Shown here piece by piece: positions 34,107-62,339 of a stretch of DNA of 64,000 bases. Origin of the DNA: Dallia pectoralis (lineage: Eukaryota > Chordata > Actinopteri > Esociformes > Umbridae); contig CM055747.1 of the NCBI GenBank assembly GCA_029465975.1, positions 5,607,069-5,671,068 of the forward strand. Direction: 5' to 3'. The notes under the pieces are model-generated. The model had not been told where the DNA came from. It did no database searches and saw nothing but the letters and a program-made list of their open reading frames with translations. Position 1 is the stretch's first letter, and each line of letters starts with the position of its first letter. The position numbers were made by a program, and so were the translations under genes.

Positions 34107-35353
34107 TGTAACCCCCCCGTATGTAATCCAATGTAGCCCTCCCATATGCAATCCAATGTAGCCCCCCGTATGTAATCCAATGTAGCCCTCCCATATGCAA
34201 TCCAATGTAGCCCTCCCGTATGTAATCCAATGTAGCCCTCCCGTATGTAATCCAATGTAGCCCTCCCATATGCAATCCAATGTAGCCCTCCCGTATGTAA
34301 TCCAATGTAGCCCTCCCATATGCAATCCAATGTAGCCCTCCCGTATGTAATCCAATGTAGCCCTCCCATATCCAATCCAATGTAGCCCTCCTATACGCAA
34401 TCCAATGTAGCCCTCCCGTACGCAATCCAATGTAGCCCTCCCGTATGCAATCCAATGTAGCCCTCCCATATGCAATCCAATGTAGCCCTCCCGTATGTAA
34501 TCCAATGTAGCCCTCCCATATCCAATCCAATGTAGCCCTCCCGTATGCAATCCAATGTAGCCCTCCCGTACGCAATCCAATGTAGCCCTCCCGTATGCAA
34601 TCCAATGTAGCCCTCCCGTATGCAATCCAATGTAGCCCTCCCGTATGCAATCCAATGTAGCCCTCCCATATGCAATCAAATGTAGTCCTCCCGTATGTAA
34701 TCCAATGTAGCCCTCCCATATCCAATCCAATGTAGCCCTCCTATATGCAATCAAATGTAGCCCTCCCATATGCAATCAAATGTAGTCCTCCCGTATGCAA
34801 TCCAATGTAGCCCTCCCATATGCAATCAAATGTAGTCCTCCCGTATGCAATCCAATGTAGCCCTCCCATATGCAATCAAATGTAGTCCTCCCGTACGCAA
34901 TCAAATGTAGCCCTCCCATATGCAATCAAATGTAGTCCTCCCGTACGCAATCAAATGTAGCCCTCCCATATGCAATCCAATGTAGCCCTCCCATATGCAA
35001 TCAAATGTAGTCCTCCCGTATGCAATCCAATGTAGCCCTCCCATATGCAATCAAATGTAGTCCTCCCGTACGCAATCAAATGTAGCCCTCCCATATGCAA
35101 TCAAATGTAGTCCTCCCGTACGCAATCAAATGTAGCCCTCCCGTATGCAATCCAATGTAGCCCTCCCGTATGCAATCCAATGTAGCCCTCCCATATGCAA
35201 TCCAATGTAGTCCTCCCGTACGCAATCAAATGTAGCCCTCCCGTATGCAATCCAATGTAGCCCTCCCATATGCAATCCAATGTAGCCCTCCCATATCCAA
35301 TCCAATGTAGCCCTCCCGTATGCAATCCAATGTAGTCCTCCCGTATGCTTTCC
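34107..35353. repeat. 25-bp minisatellite, about 50 copies, just upstream of rbm41 start
   Basis: The unit is tgtagccctcccatatgcaa plus tccaa, with variants at catatg/gtatgt/gtatgc/gtacgc, tccaa/tcaaa and ccct/tcct. One unit (34157-34180) is 24 bp. The array begins about 180 bases upstream of the rbm41 start codon. All minus-strand frames stay open because the unit lacks stops, producing false long frames with a 25-residue period. It is not coding. Confidence 0.96.
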
Positions 35354-35683
35354 ATGGGAGCACAACGTGCGGGGCTGGAACATATATAAAGTAAACATCC
35401 CAGAACAGGACAGATGAAAACAGTGAGAGATGAGTGCGATCCGGCTGAAACTAGTAGGCAAGTCGGCCAGTTAGCGACACCAGCTGATAAAAACGCATTC
35501 ACATATCACGCATACAAACACCATAGCAACATGCCCACAGACAACAGTTGAGTGTATACAACCATTTGACCATAAGACACGTTTAGATAGTTATCATAAC
35601 TATTGTTTTAGCCTTGTATGTGTCCTGAAGAATCAAGAGCATTTGTGATTTGAGTTGGACAAAATTGTTCATTGGCTTGAAGT

Positions 35684-37249
35684 TAGGGGTGGGCGATATG
35701 GGAAAAATATCATATCACGATTTTTTCAGGAAAAATCACGATTCACGATTTTATCACGATTCTTTTTCATGTTGCTTTTTAAGACTATTTTGCTAATTAC
35801 TGAGCTGCAATACAAGCAAATTATATCTCCATTTAAAGAATATAGCGTTACAAGGTAACAAAACATAAAAGGGAAAAAAAATTAAAGTAGCATATTTTAA
35901 TCACGTGTATATTTAAAGGAAGTGCAATGGTGCAAAGAAGCACCTTCATTCTCATCCGCAGCTTCACCATCCATTCACTGTGTAACCTGCCATCCATCTA
36001 CAGCATCAGATGATCTACTGTGTTATCATCCTGAATTAAATGAATTGTGAATTATGCAGTAAAACATTTTACTAAAATAGTATGTAGCCTATTTATTGTC
36101 TTATGTAGCCATACAATACAAAATTAAAACCATGATTTTAAAATGCACAGGCTATGATATTTAAATTTCTAAAGATCGAATAAATTAAAATCAATCAAAC
36201 TGTATGTCCTATTTTGATGTAATAAATGCTAAAACATTTTAGATCACAAGCGACGCGCAATCAAATGATTTGCGCATGATTGGCCGTATATATTGCAACA
36301 CAGACTGTTGAAATAAAAACATTAGGCTACAGTGTATAATTTGATCATTTACATTTGTAAAATGTATTATAGTAATTACAGCCCAGTAACTAAGGCACTA
36401 TAGACAATGAAACACGTATTTTACAACACAGTTTGTATATTGGTCATGGTCGGGTATATTCTGCTGTTACCCGGTAGATACATTAATCAATTTCGTTTTA
36501 TATTTTCGTTCTGTTTATTTAGTAAAACATATATTTCTTTATAAACGTAGGCCTACCTCTTTTTTCTAGTTCATTCAAATTCAACCAAGCCAATCAATCT
36601 ATTATCTATGTATATCTCGCAGCTTTTGTCTGCCTGAGCAGGACACGCATACTAACCGGTTGCACTGCGCAGAGTGTTCATTAGTGATGTTATGAGTGCA
36701 CATGAGACAGCAGTGCTTAATCCGTTACATATATCCAGTTTCATATAGATCGGACCAAAACGCGTCAAGTTTCATGTAGACCAGACCAAAACGCGTCAAG
36801 TTTCATGTAGACCAGACCAAAACGCATCCAGTTTTATATAGACCAGACCAAAACGGATCCAGTTTCATATAGACCAGACCAAAACAATATAGATCGGACC
36901 AAAACGAGATCAGACCAAAACGCATCCAGTTTCTGAAAACGGGACAAGGTAAAATGCACGTATTTAGGAAAAGTCATGGAAGAACGAGGCTGTAGCTTTT
37001 CAACATTATATATTTATTTTAATTACTAACTGCAACGCCCGCGGGCATGGGCTGTTGGCGCTTCTAGTGTTAACACGCTGACATCTAGCGCACCGCGCAT
37101 TGCATGTTGATACGTGGCTGAAAAAACGCCATAGATCTGCATCTAATTGAACGTGCACTGGAGCGCGATTCTACGATATTTCCGAAAAAGTGAATCGTGG
37201 AGATATTTTAATCGTCCACGATTAAATATCGTCATATCGCACACCCCTA
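35684..37249. mobile_element. Non-autonomous hAT element, 1566 bp, with 8-bp target-site duplication
   Basis: The ends are inverted repeats: left TAGGGGTGGGCGATATG, right (reverse complement) TAGGGGTGTGCGATATG, with one mismatch in 17. The element is flanked on both sides by the same eight bases, CTTGAAGT (35676-35683 and 37250-37257). An 8-bp duplication is the hallmark of the hAT superfamily. There is no transposase frame inside, so it depended on another element for movement. It encloses a 31-bp minisatellite at 36735-36935. Confidence 0.9.
36735..36935. repeat. 31-bp minisatellite inside the hAT element
   Basis: About six to seven imperfect units of agtttcatgtagaccagacc plus aaaacgcgtcc, with the regular spacing equal to 31 bp. 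Later units are shortened (near 36885-36920). It lies wholly inside the hAT element at 35684-37249. Confidence 0.85.
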
Positions 37250-37359
37250 CTTGAAGTGCATTAAAAGTATGTTATTTCAAAGCTGAAATGATTTCCTTGT
37301 TTTATTTATTATTATTTACATTATAACTCAATGTTTTAACAAATTGCAAAAGCAGAATA

Positions 37360-37580
37360 ATCGTTCAAAGCCTACCGATTAATCATTGGGAAAGTAGATG
37401 ATTAGTTGACTATTCAGTCATATAAACGTTAGATTATGAAATAAATTGTTTGTTGCAGCCCTAAAAGACACAATTGTTATTTTAAATAGAAATCATTATT
37501 TCTAAACGTGTAAATGTCTATATTTCCTAAACATTTCATGTATGTTCAGGAAAAACGAAGGTGACCCCAAACCTTTGAAT
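37360..37580. mobile_element. Remnant ends of other DNA transposons
   Basis: A stretch ending aaattgtttgttgcagccct (37443-37462) resembles the terminal repeat of a different hAT family. It is followed by gtgaccccaaacctttgaat, which resembles the end of another common fish element. No paired ends were found, so the assignment is weak. Confidence 0.35.
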
Positions 37581-38619
37581 GTCCGTGTACATCTTTCTGA
37601 AGGTGCTAGACCTCCAATGAATGTTATGTTTTAGTTTGTTTCTATACACGCAAATCCCATTAGGGAGCTCCTTCTGGCTAATTGTGTGAAACCAATCTCA
37701 CGGACCTAGAAATCTCTCCAACATGACACAAACCACCCTGGGGGGGGGGGTCTCCCAGACTTAAATGACCCGTCGAGAAACCTTGAAATGTTCTCACGAC
37801 TGGCCATATTTGTTGTAATATTTTCTCAGACCCTGCTCTCATCACACAACAGGGCCAGAAATTACATGGATTTCATCCTCATGGCTGACACTTACAGCCC
37901 TCATAACATGAAAAACAGACATCTGGATGAGTTAATGGATTGCTACCTCTGCGTACACGTGCTACGAGCAAGGGGTGCTGTAGCAAAGTAAGCAAATTAA
38001 ATCAGATGGAAAACAATATACTGTTAGACAGTTCCTTCTCTGTCCATGCAAGACAAAATATGACTGGAACCGGTATTATGGGGCATAAAAGTACAATAAA
38101 AAGGAATAGCCCAAAATCACATGGGTAGAAACCTGGCAGATGGATTAGCATTTATATATATAGTATTATGTTATGTAATAGTATTTTTGTTAGATTTTTC
38201 TTCATTGTTATGTGAAATAAACATTTGCTTATGTTTTTCTGTCTGCATATGAATCTAATATACGTTACATTACCTGAAGAGTACATACTAGGTATTTGTA
38301 TGTACTGCCACTTTAAGAGCAGACATCCTCCTATTTTTACTAATGTACTACAATTGATTTTGTTAGGATTTACTTTCATTGACCTATGAAATCACGTTAT
38401 ATCGATGGCAGACGTTTTTTTTTACCTACAAAGCTAAATAGAAGTACTGACCGGATAAGTGGTCACCACTTTGTTCTGACTTACTTATGCTCAGGATCAG
38501 ACAAATGTCTTCAGAAGTCAAAACAGTACTGGAATAACAGGAGCTTGAAAATTGGTACCATACAGAAATGTATACTTATGAGTATGTCTCGTATATGTTT
38601 TAAGGTAACCTAAAACGTT

Positions 38620-39120
38620 TACACCAATAACATTATGACCCATAACATTATGACCACTGGAAAGTGAAGTGAATAGCACTGATAATCTCATTATCATGGC
38701 ACATGTCAGTGGATGGGATATATTAAGCAGCAAGTGAACATGTTGTCCTCAATGTTGATGTGTTAGAAGCAGGGGAAATTGGAAAGTGTGAGGATCTGAG
38801 TGTATTTGACATGGGCCAAATTGTGACGGCTAGACATTCTGGGCTTTACCTAGACAACACACGGCACCTGGATGCGTAATGGGCAGAAGGCCGGCAGGCG
38901 AAGTCATTGTAATACTTTGGGCAATGTTCTGCTAGGAAACCGTGGGTCCTGCCATTCATGTGGTGGATGTTACTTTGACACGTACCAGCTACCTAAGTAT
39001 TGTTGCAGAACATGTAAGCTATTTCATGGAAACGGTAATCCCTGAAGGCATTGGCCTTTTTCTGCAGGACAATCCGCCAGGATTAGGCAGGTGGTCATAA
39101 TGTTATGGCTGATCAGTGTA
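38620..39120. mobile_element. Internally deleted Tc1-like element with terminal inverted repeats
   Basis: The right end reads gtggtcataatgttatggct then gatcagtgta. The left end is tacaccaataacattatgac followed by a second copy of ataacattatgaccac, so the left repeat is partly duplicated. Internal blocks (aacatgtaagctatttcatgg, ctttttctgcaggacaatcc) resemble a Tc1-like transposase, but most of it is deleted. The family is recognised from memory. Confidence 0.7.
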
Positions 39121-40545
39121 AATAGCGGTCAAAATATATATTAATCGGATGAGCGCCTATCATTTGTACATTATGCTGTTGGGTCTGCTGTAACCAGGGT
39201 TTATTTTGATGGAAAGCTCAAAGCACAACCTTGTTAAATAATTGCAGCATGTTAAAGTGACGAATGACAACACTGTGACGGCTCACAAACACGCACGCAC
39301 AAAAAAAGCATTTTGGCCTCAAACACATCTTAAAAAGACTTATTTTAGCTTATCTACAACTGTCGTCAGCATCAATTTAGAACTGTGCCACTGCACTGGA
39401 GCAGCTAGCTATTGTGTTAGCTAACGAGTTACATCGCATTTCATCTAAAGTGTAATGAATGTGATAACGTAGAAATGTGTTACAATATTATTTAAACATT
39501 TTGTAATTACATACAATAAATGTGTAGATAAGGCACATAAAAACACATTATCCACTGTAAAAAATAATGTAAAGTTAGTGGTTAGCCGGCGATATTTCTT
39601 TTTACCGTCGCATGTTTCCGTGTTGTTCTTCCTGTAGAGGAGAATTCTGGGAAATGTAGTGTAGTTTGAATTGTGATTGTTCAGTTTCGTTCTCCAGATC
39701 GTTTGGGAATATGGTTGTAGAACTTGTTTGTAGTGTATGGCACTATAAATTTGCCTATAATAAATCGTTTCAAATATCACTTTCATTACCTACATTAATT
39801 TAAAAAAGTAATCTGCGATTCAAACACATGGGCATTTTAGAATATCCTCTTTCCTTGTCTCTCAAGACCCATTTGGTAAAAATATATATATATTTTGGGA
39901 GGAGAGAGGTCAACCAAGGATTCTGAGTTTTAGGTTTGCCAAGCCAGTGTAGTGTGCCTCTTTCACACAGTGCTCATCTGATCAGGTAGTTAACCAGATC
40001 TGAACATTTGAGTTTCTGCTCACTCAACTAATAATCCCAATTGGCCTGCAGATGACCAACCTGTCTGATGGATTTGCTAGTGTGCCATAAGTCAGACTGC
40101 AATGACTCCCTCCACTCCAAGAAAATGGATGATCAACGTGTACATGTGTTTCAATACTACAGTATGTATTGCTTTCTAAGATACTGTTTGTTATAATTGT
40201 CATGATTTCGGTGTCCTGTCCCTTTAAGAAAACAGTCTGCTATGAGCGCCACACCCTTCCTACGTCACGAAAGAGGGTGTGGTTGAGATGCTCCCTCCTA
40301 ACGTTCGCACAGCCACAGAATAGACAAGATGTAATAAATACATATTTATTTTGGGAACAGTCTTGCATTGACTATACTGAATAAGTACCCGGGCAGTAAA
40401 TGACTGCGATGTAATTTCAGGTCGGCCATCACATTAGCCGGACATGCATCCCATGTAACTTACTTTATGCCATAATTGCGTTGACACTATGTCAATGTGT
40501 TTTGCAAAACAGATTGAACATTATAAGGAAATGCATGCATACATG
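39121..40545. other. Non-coding stretch, no gene seen
   Basis: No exon or repeat family is recognised. Base composition begins to change towards the GC-richer, microsatellite-rich right part of the window near its end. Confidence 0.4.
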
Positions 40546-40599
40546 CATACACATATGCATGCACATTCAGAGTGTGTGTGTGTGGTGTGGTTCTCTATT

Positions 40600-40990
40600 C
40601 TGCGGCTGGTGCTGCTCAGTTTCTGATTGACAGAGTTGAGAGGGGTGGGGACGCAGGGTGGGGTCACGAGCAGAGGGAGAGGCGGAGGAGAGACGGAGAG
40701 AGAGAGAGCCCAACCCAGTATAGGCTACACGGCAACAACACACCGACGGAGAGACGCGACTGGGGAAGGAAATATATCCGGACGACGCAGTGTTTGGATA
40801 TGATCTGAAATAAGAACCGTCGAAGCAGACAACACAACTTTGTCCCTATTGGCAAATTGGTTCCTTGGGTGGAAAACTGCCAACGAGATTACTACTACTA
40901 TTATTTAAATTCCCCCCACCCGATCCGATCGACCCCCCCTCCCCTCTACTCCACCCCTTCACCGGGCGCTGCACCCCTATAGACACCGAG
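40600..40990 (+). promoter_or_regulatory. Probable 5' leader and promoter of the plus-strand gene at 40991
   Basis: Purine-rich (agagacggagagagagag), then CCACC/CCCC-rich sequence with several CpG directly precedes the ATG at 40991. It lacks a clear TATA box. The composition resembles vertebrate 5' untranslated regions, but the transcription start cannot be fixed by eye. Confidence 0.4.
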
Positions 40991-57006
<16,016 letters not shown>

Positions 57007-57013
57007 GTGAGAG

Positions 57014-57104
57014 AGATGGAGGAAGGGTCGGATGAGTTCAGGTAAAGGGAGGGTGGAGGGGGAGATGGAGGAAGGGTCGGATGAGTTCAGGTAAAGGGAG
57101 GGTG
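57014..57104 (+). repeat. 49-bp tandem duplication including a splice-donor-like site
   Basis: The block gagatggaggaagggtcgga then tgagttcaggtaaaggg occurs at about 57014-57055 and again at 57063-57104, a spacing of 49 bp. Each copy has cag followed by gtaaag. The first copy is open in the frame of exon 2 of the plus-strand gene. Confidence 0.85.
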
Positions 57105-57281
57105 GTGGGAGAGATGGAAAAGAAAGGAGGGGGTGTAGAATATGGGACGGTAATTAGGAAGTGAGGGATGACTGAAATTAGGGAGACAGGAAATGGAAAG
57201 CCGGTCCGTTGGTGACCCGTTGGGTGGGGAGAGGAGAGCGGCGCTGGCAACTGATTGGGGGAGGAGAAGGAGAAGGCTAGG

Positions 57282-57400
57282 GAGGCGGGGTCATTCAAAA
57301 CTGGCCGGCTACAGAGGCGGAGTCATTCAAAACTGGCCGGCTACAGAGGCGGAGTCATTCAAAACTGGCCGGCTACAGAGGCGGAGTCATTCGAAACTGG
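57282..57400 (+). repeat. 32-bp tandem repeat, four copies
   Basis: The unit gaggcggagtcattcaaaac plus tggccggctaca is present about four times; the last copy is diverged (tcgaaactggtcag). Confidence 0.93.
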
Positions 57401-58369
57401 TCAGAAAATATCAAATTGCCACCAATTCCTGAGTATTCTCGCGATTGTGCGTCATCGTAATTAACCGAATACGTTTATTCATGGTCACTTCTTGGTGTGC
57501 AGATGTTTGCTTTTTTAATCAACATTCCAGAACCCCCGCGCGTCCGGGAAAACAAAACGAAAAAGCTGTAATGGGCGTGGCCGGTCTGTCAGTGGTGGAC
57601 GGTCGAGGGGACTTCGGTGGGAGCTGGGTTTCGGGAAAGCTGTACAACATTCCAGCTTTTCGACGGAAAGACGTTTTCCCGCCGTAGTAAGATCGGGGTT
57701 GGTCAGGCTGACTCTACGGGCTTGAACTAGATCTCGGTGCACACTATGTAGTGAGAACGAGGGAGATGGAGAGACCGGGATGGAGAAGGGTGGCCAGATG
57801 GAGGGGGGCTCACAGTTCTCTAAAGGCCTTGTTGAAGACGGGTGTGGTTGGGTTTGTGCGCGCGTGTGTCGGGGGAGCCGCCCAGTAAACACAGCAGGGT
57901 GGACAGTTTCCTGTCCAGAGATAAGGACCGTGTGTCCCAAATGGATCCCTTTTCCCTCTAACGGGACACTATTTCTACCGGGGCCCTACAGGCCTGGGTC
58001 ACAAGCGGAACGTGCTACCGTACATTTTTTGTCTTTTTTTTTTGCATTTTTCAAAAGAGAGTCCAGAACAAGCACATCCATTTGGAGTTTTTCAATGGGT
58101 GTCCGTGGGATGAAACACATATTGTATTTCAAATGATTTTTTTCCCCCCATTCAACCGAGGTATTCGAAATTGGTATTTGGAGAAAAAAACAACGAATAT
58201 ACAATATTCACCTTTGTTCGAATGTATGGGAATGTTTTTGAGATGTTTGAAATGCCCCTGGCTGGTGGCAAGTATTGCTCTATAAAAGGAAATGAGCTGC
58301 ACTTTGGGACCAAGCCAAAAGCCATAGTACCCAGATGACGGGCTGCTGCATGAGATCAGTTGCACTCTA
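57401..58369 (+). other. Intronic stretch, no exon seen
   Basis: Contains a dispersed repeat fragment (gtcccaaatggatccctttt) near 57930 and no recognisable exon. Confidence 0.4.
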
Positions 58370-60300
58370 TTGGACTCTACCACACTCTACCGCATTCTGT
58401 TGGAGTCTGTTGGACTCTACCACACTCTACCGCACTCTGTTGGAGTCTGTTGGACTCTACCACACTCTACCACACTCTGTTGGAGTCTATTGGACTCTAC
58501 CACACTCTGCCGCACTCTGTTGGAGTCTGTTGGACTCTACCACACTCTACCACACGCTGTTGGAGTCTGTTGGACTCTACCACACTCTGTTGGAGTCTGT
58601 TGGACTCTACCACACTCTACCACACTCTGTTGGAGTCTGTTGGACTCTACCGCACTCTGTTGGAGTCTGTTGGACTCTACCACACTCTACCGCACTCTGT
58701 TGGAGTCTGTTGGACTTTACCACACTCTACCACACTCTACCGCACTCTGTTGGAGTCTGTTGGACTCTACCACACTCTACCACACTCTGTTGGAGTCTGT
58801 TGGACTCTACCACACTCTACCACACTCTGTTTGAGTCTGTTGGACTCTACCACACTCTACCACACTCTGTTGGAGTCTGTTGGACTCTACCACACTCTAC
58901 CACACTCTGTTGGAGTCTGTTGGACTCTACCACACTCTAACACACTCTGTTGGAGTCTGTTGGACTCTACCACACTCTACCACACTCTGTTGGAGTCTGT
59001 TGGACTCTACCACACTCTACCGCACTCTGTTGGAGTCTGTTGGACTCTACCACACTCTACCACACTCTGTTGGAGTCTGTTGGACTCTACCACACTCTAC
59101 CACACTCTGTTGGAGTCTATTGGACTCTACCACACTCTGCCGCACTCTGTTTGAGTCTGTTGGACTCTACCACACTCTACCACACTCTGTTGGAGTCTGT
59201 TGGACTCTACCACACTCTACCACACTCTGTTGGAGTCTGTTGGACTCTACCACACTCTACCACACTCTGTTGGAGTCTGTTGGACTCTACCACACTCTAC
59301 CGCACTCTGTTGGAGTCTGTTGGACTCTACCACACTCTACCGCACTCTGTTGGAGTCTGTTGGACTTTACCACACTCTACCACACTCTACCGCACTCTGT
59401 TGGAGTCTGTTGGACTCTACCACACTCTACCACACTCTGTTTGAGTCTGTTGGACTCTACCACACTCTACCACACTCTGTTGGAGTCTGTTGGACTCTAC
59501 CACACTCTACCACACTCTGTTGGAGTCTGTTGGACTCTACCACACTCTACCACACTCTGTTGGAGTCTGTTGGACTCTACCACACTCTACCACACTCTGT
59601 TGGAGTCTGTTGGACTCTACCACACTCTACCACACTCTGTTGGAGTCTGTTGGACTCTACCACACTCTACCGCACTCTGTTGGAGTCTGTTGGACTCTAC
59701 CACACTCTACCGCACTCTGTTGGAGTCTGTTGGACTCTACCACACTCTACCGCACTCTGTTGGAGTCTGTTGGACTCTACCACACTCTACCGCACTCTGT
59801 TGGAGTCTGTTGGACTTTACCACACTCTACCACACTCTACCGCACTCTGTTGGAGTCTGTTGGACTCTACCACACTCTACCACACTCTGTTGGAGTCTGT
59901 TGGACTTTACCACACTCTACCACACTCTACCGCACTCTGTTGGAGTCTGTTGGACTTTACCACACTCTACCACACTCTACCGCACTCTGTTGGAGTCTGT
60001 TGGACTTTACCACACTCTACCACACTCTACCGCACTCTGTTGGAGTCTGTTGGACTTTACCACACTCTACCGCACTCTACCGCACTCTGTTTGAGTCTGT
60101 TGGACTTTACCACAGGCTCTATTATGCACTGTTGGAGTCTGTTGGACTCTACCACACTCTACCGCACTCTGTTGGAGTCTGTTGGACTTTACCACACTCT
60201 ACCACACTCTACCGCACTCTGTTGGAGTCTGTTGGACTTTACCACACTCTACCGCACTCTGTTGGAGTCTGTTGGACTTTACCACAGGCTCTATTGTGCA
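58370..60300 (+). repeat. 1.9-kb array of 10-bp-based 30- and 40-bp units
   Basis: The basic 40-bp unit is ttggactcta, ccacactcta, ccacactctg, ttggagtctg. Units of 30 and 50 bp arise by losing or gaining one ccacactcta-type block, so the whole array is quantised in tens. Near the right end two units read ccacaggctctattrtgcac. All three plus-strand frames are open across the array, giving false reading frames of up to 404 codons. Confidence 0.97.
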
Positions 60301-61100
60301 CTGTTTTTTTTCTCTGAATAAAATGAACAGATGCCAAAAAGTTTTGGCTTGGTTGTTTTGGCACATTGTTTGTCAATCTGAGTGACTGGCTGGAGTTGTG
60401 TGCTTAGCTCGCTGAATTCGAAACAAAATCCCTTCCATAACAGGCACAACGTTTTAACCGTAAAGTCTAACTGCTAAGTTTAAAGCCCTTGTCCCGTTTG
60501 CCGTCTACTGAACCGATTTCTGGGTTGAACAATGGAAGGTTCTCTGTCGGTTCTAACAGCCGTGACTGGGTAGCTGTGACTGGGTTGACCCAACTGGGAA
60601 CTGGGAGAATAGATAGACAGACAGAGAGCAATAGAAAACCACCAAGGAGACAGCAATGAGGGGTAGAGAGAGACGTAGAAGTGGGAACTAGAGGATTAAA
60701 GGGTCAAGCAGCTCCAGTGGTTCCCAGGTCATGCAAGGAAGGTGTGTGTTTGGAGTTTGCGTGTTGAGGTTAAAGGTCGCGCTCTCTCTCTTTCGGTCTC
60801 TCTTAGTCTCTCTTAGTCTCTCTCACTTTGTATCTCAATGAGATAAATTAAGTGCACATTAATTCACTCCCGACTTGTATGTCTGTCCCATACCACCACT
60901 TTCTTCCTCAACCTCTCTGGGTCTTCTCTCTGTCATTCTCTGTCTCTCTTCTCAACCCCCCCCCCCATTTTCTCTCTCTCTTGGTCTCGGCCCCTAATAG
61001 GATATATCCAGGGAGGCTTCCGCTCTCTCGTAGCCATGGCAACGGGGCTCTGGCGGGTGTTGGAAAGATTGTGATGTAGCCTAGCTGCACCCCTCCCTAG
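60301..61100 (+). other. Non-coding stretch, no exon seen
   Basis: Short CT tracts near 60780-60830 and 60900-60980. No exon recognised. Confidence 0.4.
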
Positions 61101-61104
61101 CCCG

Positions 61105-61309
61105 CCCTACACACACACACACACACACACCCATTCGCTGCTACACCACCCCCTCCCCCACAACACACCACTACAGCCAGAGGCACGCACACACACATGC
61201 ACACAAAAATACACACAGTTTAACAAAAACCTGCACACACACTAACAACACAGAGACCGAATACCTGCTAGCAATATCTCCTCTCATATGAATTCCCTCG
61301 TTTTCTCGT

Positions 61310-61365
<56 letters not shown>

Positions 61366-61641
61366 GTGTGTAGTGAGGCACTCACGCAGTGTCCATGTGT
61401 GTGTCATGCATGCGTGCACATGGACAGGCTCTCGAGCTAACATGGGTGCTCATGCATTCTCACTTCCCCCCTCCCTATACACACACACACGCACACACAC
61501 ACATGCACACATACACATGCACACGCACGCACACACACACATGCACACATACACATGCACACGCACACACACACATGCACACATGCACATACGCACACGC
61601 GCACACACACATACATACACACAAACGCTTACGCACACATG

Positions 61642-61681
<40 letters not shown>

Positions 61682-61697
61682 TACGCACATACGCACA

Positions 61698-61734
<37 letters not shown>

Positions 61735-61735
61735 C
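61105..61735. repeat. CA-rich microsatellite cluster
   Basis: (CA)n at 61111-61130 and 61318-61362, then a 250-bp imperfect tract of cacacacatgcacacataca units at 61480-61735 ending in pure (CA)n. Plus-strand frames encode (HT)n and are not genes. Confidence 0.93.
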
Positions 61736-62049
61736 TGTCACATCACCGGGACGCAGCAAGCTCTCTCCATCCCTCCGACAAGTCCCGGTGCAGAGTGATG
61801 ATGTCATCGCCGGTCGGCACTAGTGCGTTGCCTCCCGGCTTGTGTCACGGTTCTAAACGTTGTCCATGTAGGGCGGTAGGCAGGCGGTAAGCAGGGCAGT
61901 AAGCAGGGAGAGCTTGTGCGCCGTTGTACGGAGTGCCGTCTGGTTTGGGCGGGTCGGCAGTATTTGCACGTCATGTCGAACCGTTGCTCGTTATGACCGG
62001 TCATATTTACATTGTGCCTGACTCTCTTTGTTGTCATTGGGTTTGACTG

Positions 62050-62095
62050 ACGGTATGTTTCTCTCTGTGTGTGTGTGTGTGTGTGTGTGTGTTTG
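62050..62095 (+). repeat. (GT)n microsatellite
   Basis: A gtgtgt run following ctctct. Non-coding. Confidence 0.85.
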
Positions 62096-62339
62096 TCCGT
62101 GCACTTAAATTCTGCTGCTTTAACTACCGTAGCTGTTGTCAACAGTGGATTCCTTCCTGCTTGGAAAGCACACACGTTACGTGGAGGTTAAAGTTAGGTC
62201 ACTTCCAGGGTTGGGTTGGTGAAGTAAAGGCCAAGCAACCTGGGATCAACATCAATATTTAGACGGTACCGTAGTAGTACAGGACTGACAAGTAGTACAA
62301 AAACACACACACACACATACATACATATATATGTGTATA

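Noticed and set aside
34074..35502. Minus-strand frames with a 25-residue period (GLHWIAYGRATLD type)
   Set aside because: The 25-bp unit is stop-free in all three minus-strand frames; no protein is supported.
58335..60321. Several overlapping plus-strand frames of 154-404 codons (LESVGLYHTLPHSV type)
   Set aside because: All frames of the 10-bp-based array lack stops; three overlapping frames of equal quality show that this is a repeat artefact.
61373..61823. Plus-strand frames rich in His-Thr
   Set aside because: Translation of CA microsatellites.
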